This document shows, piece by piece, positions 26,406 to 35,844 of a stretch of DNA of 64,000 nucleotides. Position numbers and translations under genes: made by a program. Within the stretch, counting starts at the first letter, position 1. Each line of letters opens with the position of its first letter. The DNA is from Agitococcus lubricus (GTDB taxonomy: Bacteria > Pseudomonadota > Gammaproteobacteria > Pseudomonadales > Moraxellaceae), in contig NZ_QAON01000002.1 of assembly GCF_003051055.1 (NCBI RefSeq), forward strand, positions 222,869 to 286,868. The letters are read 5' to 3'. The notes beneath the pieces are model-generated. The model searched no databases. It was not told the DNA's origin and saw only the letters and a list, made by a program, of their open reading frames with translations.

Positions 26406-27872
26406 TTAACCAATACGATAATTAGGGGCTTCTTTGGTAATGGTCACGTCATGAACGTGGGACTCTTTCATACCTGCCGAGGTGATTTTGACAAACTGCG
26501 GCTTGCTACGCATGTCTTCAATATTGGCCGAACCTGTGTAGCCCATTGACGAACGTAAACCACCCATTAACTGATGCACAATACCACTCATTGGCCCTTT
26601 ATATGGCACACGGCCTTCAATGCCTTCAGGTACAAGTTTTTCAACACCCGCAGAAGCATCTTGGAAGTAACGGTCACTCGAACCTGTACGACCAGACATC
26701 GCTCCCAATGACCCCATGCCTCGATAGGCTTTGTAATAACGGCCTTGGAATAACTCTACTTCACCTGGCGCTTCTTCTGTGCCCGCCAATAACGAGCCAA
26801 CCATAATCACATGCGCACCTGCGGCAATGGCTTTGGCAATATCGCCCGAATAACGAATACCGCCATCAGCAATTAAGGGGATTTGATTATTTAAGGCACG
26901 CGCCACATTATCAATCGCCGAAATTTGTGGCACACCAATCCCTGCCACAATACGTGTGGTACAAATCGAACCCGGCCCGATACCCACTTTAACAGCATCA
27001 GCACCTGCATCTAACAAAGCTAAAGCCGCATCACCTGTGGCAATATTGCCACCAATCACTTGCATATGCGGGAAGTTCTTTTTAATCCATGCCACACGGT
27101 CAATCACGCCTTTGGAATGGCCATGTGCGGTGTCAACCACTAAAACATCAACACCTGCTTCAATTAAGGCGTCAACACGCGCAGGCGTATCTGCACCTGT
27201 ACCAACGGCTGCACCGACACGCAAACGTCCCTGCTCATCTTTACACGCATTGGGATACATTTCGGCTTTACGGAAATCGTTAACCGTAATTAGGCCTTTG
27301 AGCTGATAATCATCGTCAACCACCAACACTTTTTCGATACGGTGTTGATGCAATAAGGCCTTAATTGTCTCAGAAGATTCTCCTTCTTTGACGGTGACTA
27401 ATTTATCTTTAGGCGTCATGATGGCAGAAACGGGCTGATTTAAACCTGTTTCAAAACGCAAATCACGGCTAGTGACAATGCCGACCAAATCATTACCTTT
27501 TACCACAGGAACACCCGAAATTTTATGGGCTTGGGTTAAGGCTAATAGCTCGGCAATGGTCGTTTCTGGGCTAACGGTAATCGGGTCTTTAACCATGCCT
27601 GCTTCGTATTTTTTGACACGACGCACTTCTGCTGCTTGGGCAGTAATTTCCATATTTTTGTGCAAAATAGAAATACCGCCTTCTTGTGCCATCGCAATCG
27701 CCATTTTGGCTTCGGATACCGTATCCATTGCGGCTGACATTAACGGGATATTTAAGTGAATACCGCGCGTGAGTTTGGTTTTCAAACAGACATCTTTGGG
27801 AAGAACGTTGGAAAAAGCAGGAAGTAAGAGCACATCATCAAATGTGAGGGCTTCTTGGACGATGGTTAACAT
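26406..27872 (-). CDS. guaB: IMP dehydrogenase GuaB
   Basis: GuaB oxidises IMP to XMP with NAD+, the committed step to guanine nucleotides. The 488-residue chain has a TIM barrel interrupted by two CBS domains (about residues 95-205, [24 protein letters not shown]). The catalytic cysteine is in [20 protein letters not shown], and the [11 protein letters not shown] flap follows. C-terminal EAPNYRIG ends close to the usual position. GGTGG lies about eight bases before the ATG at 27872. It is the upstream gene of guaBA. Confidence 0.98.
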   Translation of the reverse strand: MLTIVQEALTFDDVLLLPAFSNVLPKDVCLKTKLTRGIHLNIPLMSAAMDTVSEAKMAIAMAQEGGISILHKNMEITAQAAEVRRVKKYEAGMVKDPITVSPETTIAELLALTQAHKISGVPVVKGNDLVGIVTSRDLRFETGLNQPVSAIMTPKDKLVTVKEGESSETIKALLHQHRIEKVLVVDDDYQLKGLITVNDFRKAEMYPNACKDEQGRLRVGAAVGTGADTPARVDALIEAGVDVLVVDTAHGHSKGVIDRVAWIKKNFPHMQVIGGNIATGDAALALLDAGADAVKVGIGPGSICTTRIVAGIGVPQISAIDNVARALNNQIPLIADGGIRYSGDIAKAIAAGAHVIMVGSLLAGTEEAPGEVELFQGRYYKAYRGMGSLGAMSGRTGSSDRYFQDASAGVEKLVPEGIEGRVPYKGPMSGIVHQLMGGLRSSMGYTGSANIEDMRSKPQFVKITSAGMKESHVHDVTITKEAPNYRIG

Positions 27873-28050
27873 GAACGCGCCACCCGTTGACTAAATTAAA
27901 AGTCGCGCAATTATAGACCTGTCAGCGCGTTAACAAAAGTAGTAATAGCGTTAGCGCTTAAAACTCTGTTTATTGAAGGCGCATTCTAGTGGGTTTTCTG
28001 ACAAAATCCGCGGCAGTTCAATCTGTTTATAGATACTACCACTCACCAAC

Positions 28051-28079
28051 AATAATGGGGAGTCAAGCTCCCCACTATT
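28051..28079 (-). terminator. Terminator after the lipase gene
   Basis: A 12-pair stem with one mismatch (AATAATGGGGAG with CTCCCCACTATT, five-base loop) lies just after the lipase stop. On the minus strand it is followed by ATTATTGTT, a T-rich but interrupted tail. The same stem could serve the opposite direction. Confidence 0.7.
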
Positions 28080-28092
28080 ATACTACACACAT

Positions 28093-30300
28093 TTACTCTG
28101 CTGTTGGCAACGAGCAACCCACAGGAACCACGGCACCATTGGTGGCAAAAAAGCCTGCTGTTTGGCATTGCATTTCGACAGTGACTGGAGGATTTGCGGT
28201 GGTATCTAATAAAGAGCTATGCGCCCCTTGCTTAAACTTCACCCATGCCCCGCCTGTCAGATTCGCTTTCGTTAGACTCGTCACATCCACCGCTTGCGGC
28301 GTGCTAAAGCCTAAAATTTTGGCTAAAGGTTCTGTACCCGACAAAAAGCCCGTTAAACTGACCGTATCCTGCGTGGCAGAAGCTGCACCTGCTAGTGCTT
28401 GATTTGGGACAACAAGGTCATCAGTCACTTCGGTTAAATGAATCGTATGATTGGCTTTTGCTGAGACCGCAAAATTAGCGGGGTCACCACTGTCAACCAA
28501 AGTTTGTGCAAAGCGTAAAAAGGTTTCGTAGTTATCGGTACCTTCAGTCACGCCATTCGTGGCTAAACCTGCGGCAATACGAGGTCCGAAGGATTTAGAA
28601 GCATCTAATAATTTAGCAATACCACTGCCACCCACAGATAACGATGCGGCGCCAATAGTTTTGGCTTTATCTGCTCCTAAGGCGACTGTACTCACAATAC
28701 TACCCAACGAGATACTGGCCAATTGCACACGGTTAGTATTGATATCGCCACCCGCTACGCCATCTAAATTCAGATTGGCTAAACTTTTGGCTAACACTAA
28801 AATATCCGCCGCACCTTGACGTAGGTTTTCTCGGCTGGTGATAGGGCTAGACAAATTAATAAAATGCGTGCCCGAACTATCGACATTGCCATCTGCCCCT
28901 GCGGCACTGGTGGTGTTATTGACAAAATCAACGTCAAACGTACGCTCTGATACTCCCGTCATACGTAAGGCCTTAGCCACATCATTCGGTGTAATGCCAT
29001 GTAAAGGTAAATCAATAGCTACAGTCACAAAACCCGCTTGTGCCAGTGCAGGCGCAATGGGTAAGACATTACTGCGATTACCCGTAATCCCGTGTTGAAA
29101 AATCACAACAGGCCAGCCACCATCAGGCTTTGCCCCTTTAGGTACAGTGACTAACATGGGGATAGTTTGGTCGCTCTGTTTGACAGGCATAGGGAAACAG
29201 GTCGTCGTACTGATACTGGCTTGAGCCGTACCTGCTGGCAATGCTGCACCCGTTGCATACGCGCCACACACCACTTTGTCTAAGAACTTAGCACTGACAT
29301 CAGGCTGTGTGGTATCGGCTTTCCAATACGTTGACAAAATAGCAGTTGGTTTAGCCACAGAAGGCACTTCGCCATAATAAGGAACGGTTAATGTACCGAC
29401 ATAGACATCGGTATTGTTAGCATTAGGCACTGTCACAGGCAATAAATTTTGTACGGTCAAGCCCGTTGCTTGGGCATTGATTGCACCCGCTACCGTTGTA
29501 GCCGCTAATTTATCTAAGGTTTTTGTTGTGCTTTGTGTAGTGACGCTATAAGCCAGTACCACCTCTTTGATACCAAGCCCGTCTAAGGCTTGCGTAATCG
29601 GTCGTACCAACTGACTGCGTAAACTTTCTAAGTTAGCTTTTTCGGCGGCGTTAAAGCGTTGTAAATAACTGTCTGAACGCGCGCTAATGGGAGTATCGCT
29701 ATTCAGCAATCTAAATACATAACTGGGTTGTACTGTGCCGCCATTGGTTGTTTTAATGCCTTTGGTCAAGGCAACAATGTACGTGGTATTGGGTGCTAAC
29801 GGCTTTAAGGGTTCAATGAGCAAGCGCGTACGTTGCAGGTTAATGGGTACACCCGCGCTATCTTTGACGGTAGAGCTTTGTACAACAAAGTCTTCGTTAT
29901 ATTTGAGAAGCTGCCCTGTAGAACGATTAATAATCACGATATGGCTGGGCACAGTGCTCATGTCCACAAAGCCAAACACATCAACAAACCATGAAGCGGT
30001 TGTCGAAAAACCGTCTTGTAAGTTTGCCTGCGTCACCAAGGGATTGTTACTCGGATTAGGAATTTGTAAGGTCGGTTTAGTTAAATCACCAAATAATCCG
30101 TCAAATGGAAATGGAATCACAGGCCCACGTTTTTGGCTATCGGGTAATCCTGCGTTATCGGCACTGGCGATAACAGGCTCAAAACCCACATAAGCATCAT
30201 TCAATGCTTGTGTGTCTTGGTCTTTATCATCGCCAATACAACCCACCAAGCCCAATGTGGCTGCCATTAAGGCAAGGGCTAAGGCATTTTTTTTCATCAT
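28093..30300 (-). CDS. VolA/Pla-1-type extracellular lipase lipoprotein
   Basis: The 735-residue protein has a lipoprotein signal (lipobox LVGC near residue 21). It has the N-terminal domain of bacterial virulence-factor lipases, with GPVIPFPFDGLFGDLTKPTLQIPNPSNNP, and an alpha/beta-hydrolase domain from about residue 390. There GWPVVIFQHGITGNR is the oxyanion region, and the nucleophile elbow reads ASISLGS rather than the classic G-x-S-x-G. It likely hydrolyses lipids or phospholipids at the cell surface. Two adjacent ATGs (30300, 30297) follow AGGAG; the second has the better spacing. It is monocistronic with its own terminator. Confidence 0.85.
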   Translation of the reverse strand: MMKKNALALALMAATLGLVGCIGDDKDQDTQALNDAYVGFEPVIASADNAGLPDSQKRGPVIPFPFDGLFGDLTKPTLQIPNPSNNPLVTQANLQDGFSTTASWFVDVFGFVDMSTVPSHIVIINRSTGQLLKYNEDFVVQSSTVKDSAGVPINLQRTRLLIEPLKPLAPNTTYIVALTKGIKTTNGGTVQPSYVFRLLNSDTPISARSDSYLQRFNAAEKANLESLRSQLVRPITQALDGLGIKEVVLAYSVTTQSTTKTLDKLAATTVAGAINAQATGLTVQNLLPVTVPNANNTDVYVGTLTVPYYGEVPSVAKPTAILSTYWKADTTQPDVSAKFLDKVVCGAYATGAALPAGTAQASISTTTCFPMPVKQSDQTIPMLVTVPKGAKPDGGWPVVIFQHGITGNRSNVLPIAPALAQAGFVTVAIDLPLHGITPNDVAKALRMTGVSERTFDVDFVNNTTSAAGADGNVDSSGTHFINLSSPITSRENLRQGAADILVLAKSLANLNLDGVAGGDINTNRVQLASISLGSIVSTVALGADKAKTIGAASLSVGGSGIAKLLDASKSFGPRIAAGLATNGVTEGTDNYETFLRFAQTLVDSGDPANFAVSAKANHTIHLTEVTDDLVVPNQALAGAASATQDTVSLTGFLSGTEPLAKILGFSTPQAVDVTSLTKANLTGGAWVKFKQGAHSSLLDTTANPPVTVEMQCQTAGFFATNGAVVPVGCSLPTAE

Positions 30301-30590
30301 GATGCTCCTATTGTAATTATTATACTGAGTGCTAAAACCCAGCGTTTATTGATATTGGATGGGCATATATATCGCAACGCTAAATATCAATCTGTCTAGG
30401 CTTACAGTCTTCTGAGTATGCAAAATATGGACTTAGCTAATCAAAATCTTGGCACAGACGTATTGCCACGCGTTATATTGTTATAACCTCCTTTATAGCA
30501 GGCTTTCAATGTCACATTGTCTATAATATGTTATTGATTGGTTTTAGACTTTAAGTGCATGATTCAGATTAGCTCACCTTAGGCTAAGCT

Positions 30591-30983
30591 CTATTCTGCT
30601 AAAACTTGCTTTTCTTTTTCAGCGCGTATGTGCTGTTGTTGCTGAATGACACTCTCACGTAAACCGTGGATATCTAGCACATTAAGAGGCTTGGCCGACT
30701 CCGTCGTGGGTGGCTGATTCTCGGTAGTGTTAGCGTGTACGTCGGCTAAAGGTGGTAAAGGGGTGATATGTTTAGAGTCTAAGGTAATAGCCTGTGCGCG
30801 TTTATCATCTGGTGTGCTCGAATAATGCCATTCGCCATTTTTATCTTGCCACCCATAAATGGTGACTGCTGTTTGCTGCTCACGTTGATACGCTTGCCAT
30901 AATGCAGTCAAGCGGTCGCGTTGTGTCCAAACGCCTACGGCTGACGTCATTAATAAAATACTGATGATATCTAACTTTTGCAT
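30591..30983 (-). CDS. DUF4124 domain protein
   Basis: The 130-residue protein has a short hydrophobic N-terminus (IISILLMTSAVGVW) that could be an uncleaved anchor. The DUF4124 signature IYGWQDKNGEWHYSSTPDD is at about 42-60. The C-terminal half is low-complexity and polar, with a glutamine-rich end. The domain is common in Pseudomonadales, and its role is unknown. The ATG at 30983 has only a weak binding site. Flanking gaps of 290 bases (30301-30590) and 238 bases (30984-31221) hold no further genes I can support. Confidence 0.78.
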   Translation of the reverse strand: MQKLDIISILLMTSAVGVWTQRDRLTALWQAYQREQQTAVTIYGWQDKNGEWHYSSTPDDKRAQAITLDSKHITPLPPLADVHANTTENQPPTTESAKPLNVLDIHGLRESVIQQQQHIRAEKEKQVLAE

Positions 30984-31073
30984 CTTCTCACTCGGCCTCT
31001 ACATCCTGTTTTTTATATAAAGAATAGCATCTCAAGATGACAGTATATACTGAGCGACCTCAATTTCTGGTGA

Positions 31074-31085
31074 CTGAGCGAAGTC
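31074..31085 (-). repeat. Partial TTCGAC-type repeat copy
   Basis: CTGAGCGAAGTC matches the inverse of the GACTTCGCTCAG core found at 24558-24569. The palindrome's other half is not clear here, so this is a decayed or partial copy. Confidence 0.4.
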
Positions 31086-31221
31086 TATCTATCTGCTAAT
31101 GGTGAATTTTGGCTACATTCGCCCTACGCGAAAATACAGCTAAGGCTCATTGGTTTATGGCATGATAACACCCTAATTTCCTAACCTAATCTTTGGCAAA
31201 TACAGGCCAACAAGAGGGCTT

Positions 31222-32043
31222 ATGGCAATCAAATTACATTATTTAGGTTTGTTATGTTTGGCTGGGCAAGCAGTAGCCCTACCACAAGAAGCCCGTTATG
31301 CAGGGGGTATTGCTTTAGTGCCCTTGCCTGAATACGCTCCATTATCCGTAAACGTCCGATTTAATGGCTATCAAGTACCCATTATTCAACAGGCTAATGG
31401 CAGTCGTATGGCAGTTGTAGGACTGCCTTTATCTACACCAACAGGTCATGCCGAATTATTATTAAATGCAGATAACTTTACCGACCAACTGAGTATTGAC
31501 ATTAATCCTAAAGCCTATCCAGAGCAACGGATTACGCTAAAAGCCACCAACAAGGTAAACCCTAACGAGGAAGAACTTGCACGTTATAGCCGTGAAGCCG
31601 CAGAACAAAAAGCCGTTTATCAATCTTTTAATCCTTATACCTCACAATGGCCAGCCTTTCGTTGGCCAATTCAGGGAGAAATTAGCAGTCCGTTTGGCTT
31701 AAAACGCTTTTTTAATGGTGAAGCACGCGACCCGCATTCGGGCTTAGACATTGCTGCTCCTGAGGGTAAAACCATCTATGCACCCGCCGATGGTATTGTT
31801 GCTCAAATCGGTGATTATTTTTTTAATGGTAAAACGGTGATGATTGACCACGGGCAAGGCATTATTTCGATGTTATGCCATTTAAGTCAAATTGACGTTG
31901 AAAAAGGACAAACGCTGAAAGCAGGACAACGGGTGGGTAAAGTGGGACAAACAGGGCGTGCTACGGGTCCACACTTACATTTTGGCCTCAGCATCAATAA
32001 TGCACGGGTTGACCCTTTATTAGTGCTTCCCCCGTCACCATGA
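31222..32043 (+). CDS. M23 family metallopeptidase (LytM-type)
   Basis: The 273-residue protein has a signal peptide (LHYLGLLCLAGQAVA) and an N-terminal beta-rich region. The C-terminal M23 domain has zinc ligands in HSGLDIAAPEGKTIYAPADG (H-x-x-x-D) and GPHLHFG (H-x-H), so it should be an active endopeptidase acting on peptidoglycan cross-links in the periplasm. GAGGG precedes the ATG. Its stop overlaps the next start as ATGA, a translationally coupled pair with a phosphopantetheinyl transferase. Confidence 0.92.
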   Translation: MAIKLHYLGLLCLAGQAVALPQEARYAGGIALVPLPEYAPLSVNVRFNGYQVPIIQQANGSRMAVVGLPLSTPTGHAELLLNADNFTDQLSIDINPKAYPEQRITLKATNKVNPNEEELARYSREAAEQKAVYQSFNPYTSQWPAFRWPIQGEISSPFGLKRFFNGEARDPHSGLDIAAPEGKTIYAPADGIVAQIGDYFFNGKTVMIDHGQGIISMLCHLSQIDVEKGQTLKAGQRVGKVGQTGRATGPHLHFGLSINNARVDPLLVLPPSP

Positions 32044-32702
32044 CTAAGCAGATTGATATTTTTATTGCGCGTATCACGTGGGATACAGAACAAACCTACC
32101 AACAGTTAGCTAATCTACCTGTCGTTATGCAGCACGCAGCGCGCCAATACCCACATCCCTTACGTTTGCGTAGTTATGTTGCTAGTCGGCAATTATTACA
32201 TCATGCGTTTAATCAAGTTGAAAGCAGCCAACAGGCTTGGCGTTTTTATAAGCAAGAGCAACGCCTTTATATTTGCCCTCAGCAAAGCGAGCGTTTCATC
32301 AGTTTAAGTCATAGCGATAATTGGGTGTGTTGTTTGTTAGCACCGACCCCTTATTGTGGCATTGATATCGAAATGCGTCCTGCACCTGCCCGTTTTTTAG
32401 CCATTGCCAAGCGTTTTTTTACCCCACAGGAGTATCAATGGTTAGCACAAACTCAAAGTGCCGACTTGTTTTTAGACTTATGGACGCGTAAAGAAGCCTG
32501 CGTTAAGGCATGGCATCGTGGTTTAGCACATCATTTGCACCGTATTGAATTTGGTGCTGAACAACTCTCGCCCATCCTCACCCCAGAGGATGTACAACAT
32601 TTACCTCTCACGTTATGGCGCATGACCAGCACCGACTGGCAATTAAGCGCGGCCGTTCACTTAGACACGCCTGTTTGGCAGGTGCATCACCTTTGTTGGT
32701 AA
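32040..32702 (+). CDS. 4'-phosphopantetheinyl transferase (Sfp-type)
   Basis: The 220-residue cytosolic enzyme transfers phosphopantetheine from CoA to carrier proteins. It has both family motifs: CGIDIEM with the Mg-binding acidic residues, and FFTPQEYQWL followed by LWTRKEACVKAWHRGL. The length is typical of the Sfp/AcpT group rather than AcpS. Substrate carriers are unknown; no polyketide or peptide synthase gene lies in the window. The gene overlaps the M23 peptidase gene by four bases and converges on a histidine kinase six bases away. Confidence 0.88.
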   Translation: MTKQIDIFIARITWDTEQTYQQLANLPVVMQHAARQYPHPLRLRSYVASRQLLHHAFNQVESSQQAWRFYKQEQRLYICPQQSERFISLSHSDNWVCCLLAPTPYCGIDIEMRPAPARFLAIAKRFFTPQEYQWLAQTQSADLFLDLWTRKEACVKAWHRGLAHHLHRIEFGAEQLSPILTPEDVQHLPLTLWRMTSTDWQLSAAVHLDTPVWQVHHLCW

Positions 32703-32708
32703 ACAGGG

Positions 32709-34589
32709 TTATAGCCATGCACTTAATAACATCTCTAACTGTTGTTTACGGAAAGGTTTACTGAGCATGCCATCCATGCCAGCCGTCAGACAGGCCGTTT
32801 CGTTGTCTGCGCTCGCATTGGCCGTTAAGGCGATAATCGGTAGTCGTTTGTCACGTTCTTGGCTGCGCCATTCTTGCGTCGCTTCGTAACCGTCCATAAT
32901 CGGCATTTGACAATCCATCAACACCAAATCTATATCGCCCGCTGCCATTAACTGTAAGGCTTCACGGCCATTATTCGCGCTGCTCACTGTGCAGCCTGCT
33001 GACTTCAGCATCGCTTCTGCTACTTTGCGATTGGCGGGATTATCGTCAACCACTAAAACATGCGCATGAAAGGCAGACTTATGTAAATTCGGTTGACTGA
33101 TATCAGCAACGTGACTGCATTCTTCGCAAATGGGTAATACCAATTCAAAACAGAAACATGTGCCCACCAAAGGCTCACTTTCCACACGTAAATCGGCATG
33201 CATTAAACGACTTAAACGTGAAGCAATGGCTAAACCTAAGCCTGCACCGCCATAACGTCGACTATGAGAGCGGTCAACCTGCATAAACGGCTCAAAAATA
33301 TGCGTTAATGCATTTGCATTTATGCCGATACCCGAATCATACACTTCACATAAGAATTGAGCTTGCATGTCATTATAGGTACTAATACGCGCTCTAATAC
33401 CAATACGACCTTTTTCGGTAAACTTAATCGCATTATCGAGTAATTTCGAGAGAATTTGCCGAATACGCATTTCGTCACCTTTCAGCCATAAGTCGGTTTG
33501 TCCTTCTAAGGTCAGACTGATGTCCAGTTTTTTATGCTCGGCTTCCAAACGAAACCCGTCTGTCAAATGCTGTAGCAATTTTTTAGGTAAAAAAGGTCGT
33601 GGCTGTAAGATTAAACGGCCTTCTTCCATTTTAGAAAAATCTAATACGTCATCGACTAAATGCCGTAAATCATTCGTCGCCATCGTAGCCAGATTGACAT
33701 ACTCTTTACTGTCTGGTGATAAAGGTGTGCCATTCAACAACTGTAAACCGCCCGAAATCGCATTTAAGGGCGTTCTTAACTCATGACTCATCATAGCCAA
33801 AAACTCACTTTTGGCTTGACTGGCTTTGTCTGCACGACCACGAGCGGTAATCAACTCTTCAGTATAAGAAATTTGCAGGGTACGGCTCTCTTCGAGCATG
33901 GCGGCTAATAAATTAAGATGGTAAGCCAATGCGCCCAATTCGCCATCTTGTTTAATACTGACCCTTGCTGTGAATTGGCGATTTTTTAATGCCCCCACTA
34001 AACCAATAATGGCGCGTAATGGTCTTTCTAGGCTATGTGCCATCCAAAAACCAATCCCCGCAATAACGACCAATAACAAACAGCCGAGCAATATACTTTT
34101 TAATACGATGTCATGTTCACGTTGTACGATGTGGTCTGAACTAATACCCACTTCAACCAACCCTAAAGTACTGGGTTCGTTATTAATAGGCGCATCTACT
34201 AACCAGTCGCTATGGTCTAAAGCTAAGGCTTGTTGCGTAATCATCGCGGTATAACGATGTAATTGTATGCCTTTGTGATGCTTATTACTTTTGTTGAATA
34301 AGGTCTGTTTTTCGTTATCTAAGATGCTGACCGATACCACACCTGGCTGGGCAAGGATGGTATCAATTTGAGGGACTAACGAATCCATATTGCCAGAAAT
34401 CACGGCAAAATCGGCAGAAGCGGCTAATTGGGTGGCCATGATTGCACCCGAACGTGCTTGCTCATTTTGTGCATCTGCAAGCCGCACATGGACATGATAG
34501 GCTAATGTTACAACAAACATAATTAAGGCGGGTACTAACGCTAAAATCAGCGTCCGCCAACGTAAGCTCCACTTGGTCATTACGGCCAT
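32709..34589 (-). CDS. Membrane hybrid histidine kinase (second copy)
   Basis: The 626-residue protein has membrane segments near 12-34 and 162-184 around a periplasmic domain similar to BarA sensors (MATQLAASADFAVISGNMD). A HAMP linker follows, then HisKA with the phospho-histidine in SHELRTPLNAISGG near 269, HATPase (KLLDNAIKFTEKG, DSGIGINA, GGAGLGLAI) and a C-terminal receiver with its aspartate in [13 protein letters not shown]. It has the same domain plan as the kinase at 3821-5761. The ATG at 34589 has GGAG eight bases upstream and lies ten bases inside the preceding gene. No Hpt protein or DNA-binding partner is close by. Confidence 0.92.
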   Translation of the reverse strand: MAVMTKWSLRWRTLILALVPALIMFVVTLAYHVHVRLADAQNEQARSGAIMATQLAASADFAVISGNMDSLVPQIDTILAQPGVVSVSILDNEKQTLFNKSNKHHKGIQLHRYTAMITQQALALDHSDWLVDAPINNEPSTLGLVEVGISSDHIVQREHDIVLKSILLGCLLLVVIAGIGFWMAHSLERPLRAIIGLVGALKNRQFTARVSIKQDGELGALAYHLNLLAAMLEESRTLQISYTEELITARGRADKASQAKSEFLAMMSHELRTPLNAISGGLQLLNGTPLSPDSKEYVNLATMATNDLRHLVDDVLDFSKMEEGRLILQPRPFLPKKLLQHLTDGFRLEAEHKKLDISLTLEGQTDLWLKGDEMRIRQILSKLLDNAIKFTEKGRIGIRARISTYNDMQAQFLCEVYDSGIGINANALTHIFEPFMQVDRSHSRRYGGAGLGLAIASRLSRLMHADLRVESEPLVGTCFCFELVLPICEECSHVADISQPNLHKSAFHAHVLVVDDNPANRKVAEAMLKSAGCTVSSANNGREALQLMAAGDIDLVLMDCQMPIMDGYEATQEWRSQERDKRLPIIALTANASADNETACLTAGMDGMLSKPFRKQQLEMLLSAWL

Positions 34590-35452
34590 GTTGGAAGCTC
34601 CTCTAAGTGCAGTAAACGCTCTAATTCGTTCATAGCAGGTACTGATAAACCCAAAGATTTTGCCACTTGTGGATTCAAACTCACACTGAAATCCTTAATG
34701 CGAGCAGGCGGCGGCAGCTTATTATTTTTGATGTAATATTTGATTTTTTGCCCAATGTCTTCGGCAATAACAGGCGTTGGCGCGTATAAGGTCGCTAGCG
34801 CACCTGCATTCACAAACGCAGGACTAGGACCAATCAACACTTTGTTTTGTCTATAGGCGGCTAATAAAATAAAACGTATGGTATCCCGATTGTAAATATC
34901 GGTATCTGGTTGAGCTAATAAGACATCGGTTGTCGCAGCTAACTCCGAAACTTGGCGAGCAATACGTGCTTTATCTAGCGTTTGCACACGAACTTCAACA
35001 GACTGTTCGGCGGCGTATTGCTTAAAAACGCGTAACCACGACATGTCTTCGTTATTACTGACTAACATACCAATGCGATTTGTAGCTGGCAGCATGACAC
35101 GGATGAGTGCCAGTTGGGCTGCCAAACTGGGCGACCAATACAAGGCACTGTCTTGCTTTTGTAACTCCACACTACTAGGTTGAGCCAAGACAAATAAGGT
35201 CGGGGGACGATTAGCCGTGAGTTTTTTGGCCGCTTCTGTATTGAGAACAACCAACATATCGGTATTATCGGCGACAACATCACCTGTTATGATGGTGACA
35301 TCTTCTTTGAGAATTTTAGTTAAATGGGCGACTAGCTCCGCAGACTCGCCTGCTTGCGAAGTGACAATTTGAACTTTAGTCGCTGCATAGCCTATGGTTG
35401 TTGTCCATAGGCAATAACAGATGACGAGCAGTTGCTGAAGAATCCTAAGCAT
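34580..35452 (-). CDS. Periplasmic ABC-type substrate-binding-like protein
   Basis: The 290-residue protein has a signal peptide (LLVICYCLWTTTIGYA). Its two-lobed fold resembles the ABC_sub_bind family (PF04392-like), with blocks ILKEDVTIITGDVVADNTDMLVVLNTEAA, NRIGMLVSNNED and LLAQPDTDIYNRDTIRFILLAAYRQNKVLIGPSPAFVNAGALATLYAP. No transporter genes accompany it; it overlaps a hybrid kinase gene instead, so a signalling role (ligand-loaded partner of the kinase) is more likely than transport. The ATG at 35452 with GGAAGG upstream is preferred to a GTG at 35461. Confidence 0.82.
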   Translation of the reverse strand: MLRILQQLLVICYCLWTTTIGYAATKVQIVTSQAGESAELVAHLTKILKEDVTIITGDVVADNTDMLVVLNTEAAKKLTANRPPTLFVLAQPSSVELQKQDSALYWSPSLAAQLALIRVMLPATNRIGMLVSNNEDMSWLRVFKQYAAEQSVEVRVQTLDKARIARQVSELAATTDVLLAQPDTDIYNRDTIRFILLAAYRQNKVLIGPSPAFVNAGALATLYAPTPVIAEDIGQKIKYYIKNNKLPPPARIKDFSVSLNPQVAKSLGLSVPAMNELERLLHLEELPTWP

Positions 35453-35844
35453 GTTATGCACCTTCCCTTGTGCCTCCTTACTAAACGCTAATCGGCAAGT
35501 ACGATTAGCCCTCTACAACCAGAACATACAACATCCAATCCTTATCCGAAGTGACGATTTTCTCACGGTTTTATTCACATCATCGTCTTTATTCAAACGG
35601 TATGCTAACAAAACGACTGAGGTTGAATACGCCACTCTTATTTGTATGCGTTATCCGATAATCCTTGCCTAATGGGGTCTGCTTTGATTAGCTTCCCCGT
35701 TGATTTCTTATTGACTCGCCATCAAGCTAACACGATATGCTGTTTAACGCACCTGTTCTTGTGTTATACGATGAGAGACAACACAAAACATTGGCAAAAC
35801 GACTAGGTGCGTGTGAGCAATCATCATCACAACATCAACCGCCC
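35453..35844. other. Gap between the second receptor and its periplasmic-protein gene
   Basis: This 392-base stretch separates genes of the same direction, so the periplasmic-protein gene may have its own promoter. ACGCACCT at 35747-35754 is inverted at 35805-35812. Open frames here (for example 35451-35672 on the plus strand) lack support. I see no other feature. Confidence 0.4.

Noticed and set aside
34580..35452. ABC transporter operon
   Set aside because: No permease or ATPase gene accompanies the binding-protein-like gene.
35451..35672. 73-codon plus-strand frame in the receptor/periplasmic-protein gap
   Set aside because: It overlaps the 5' end and leader of the minus-strand gene and has no supporting start signals.
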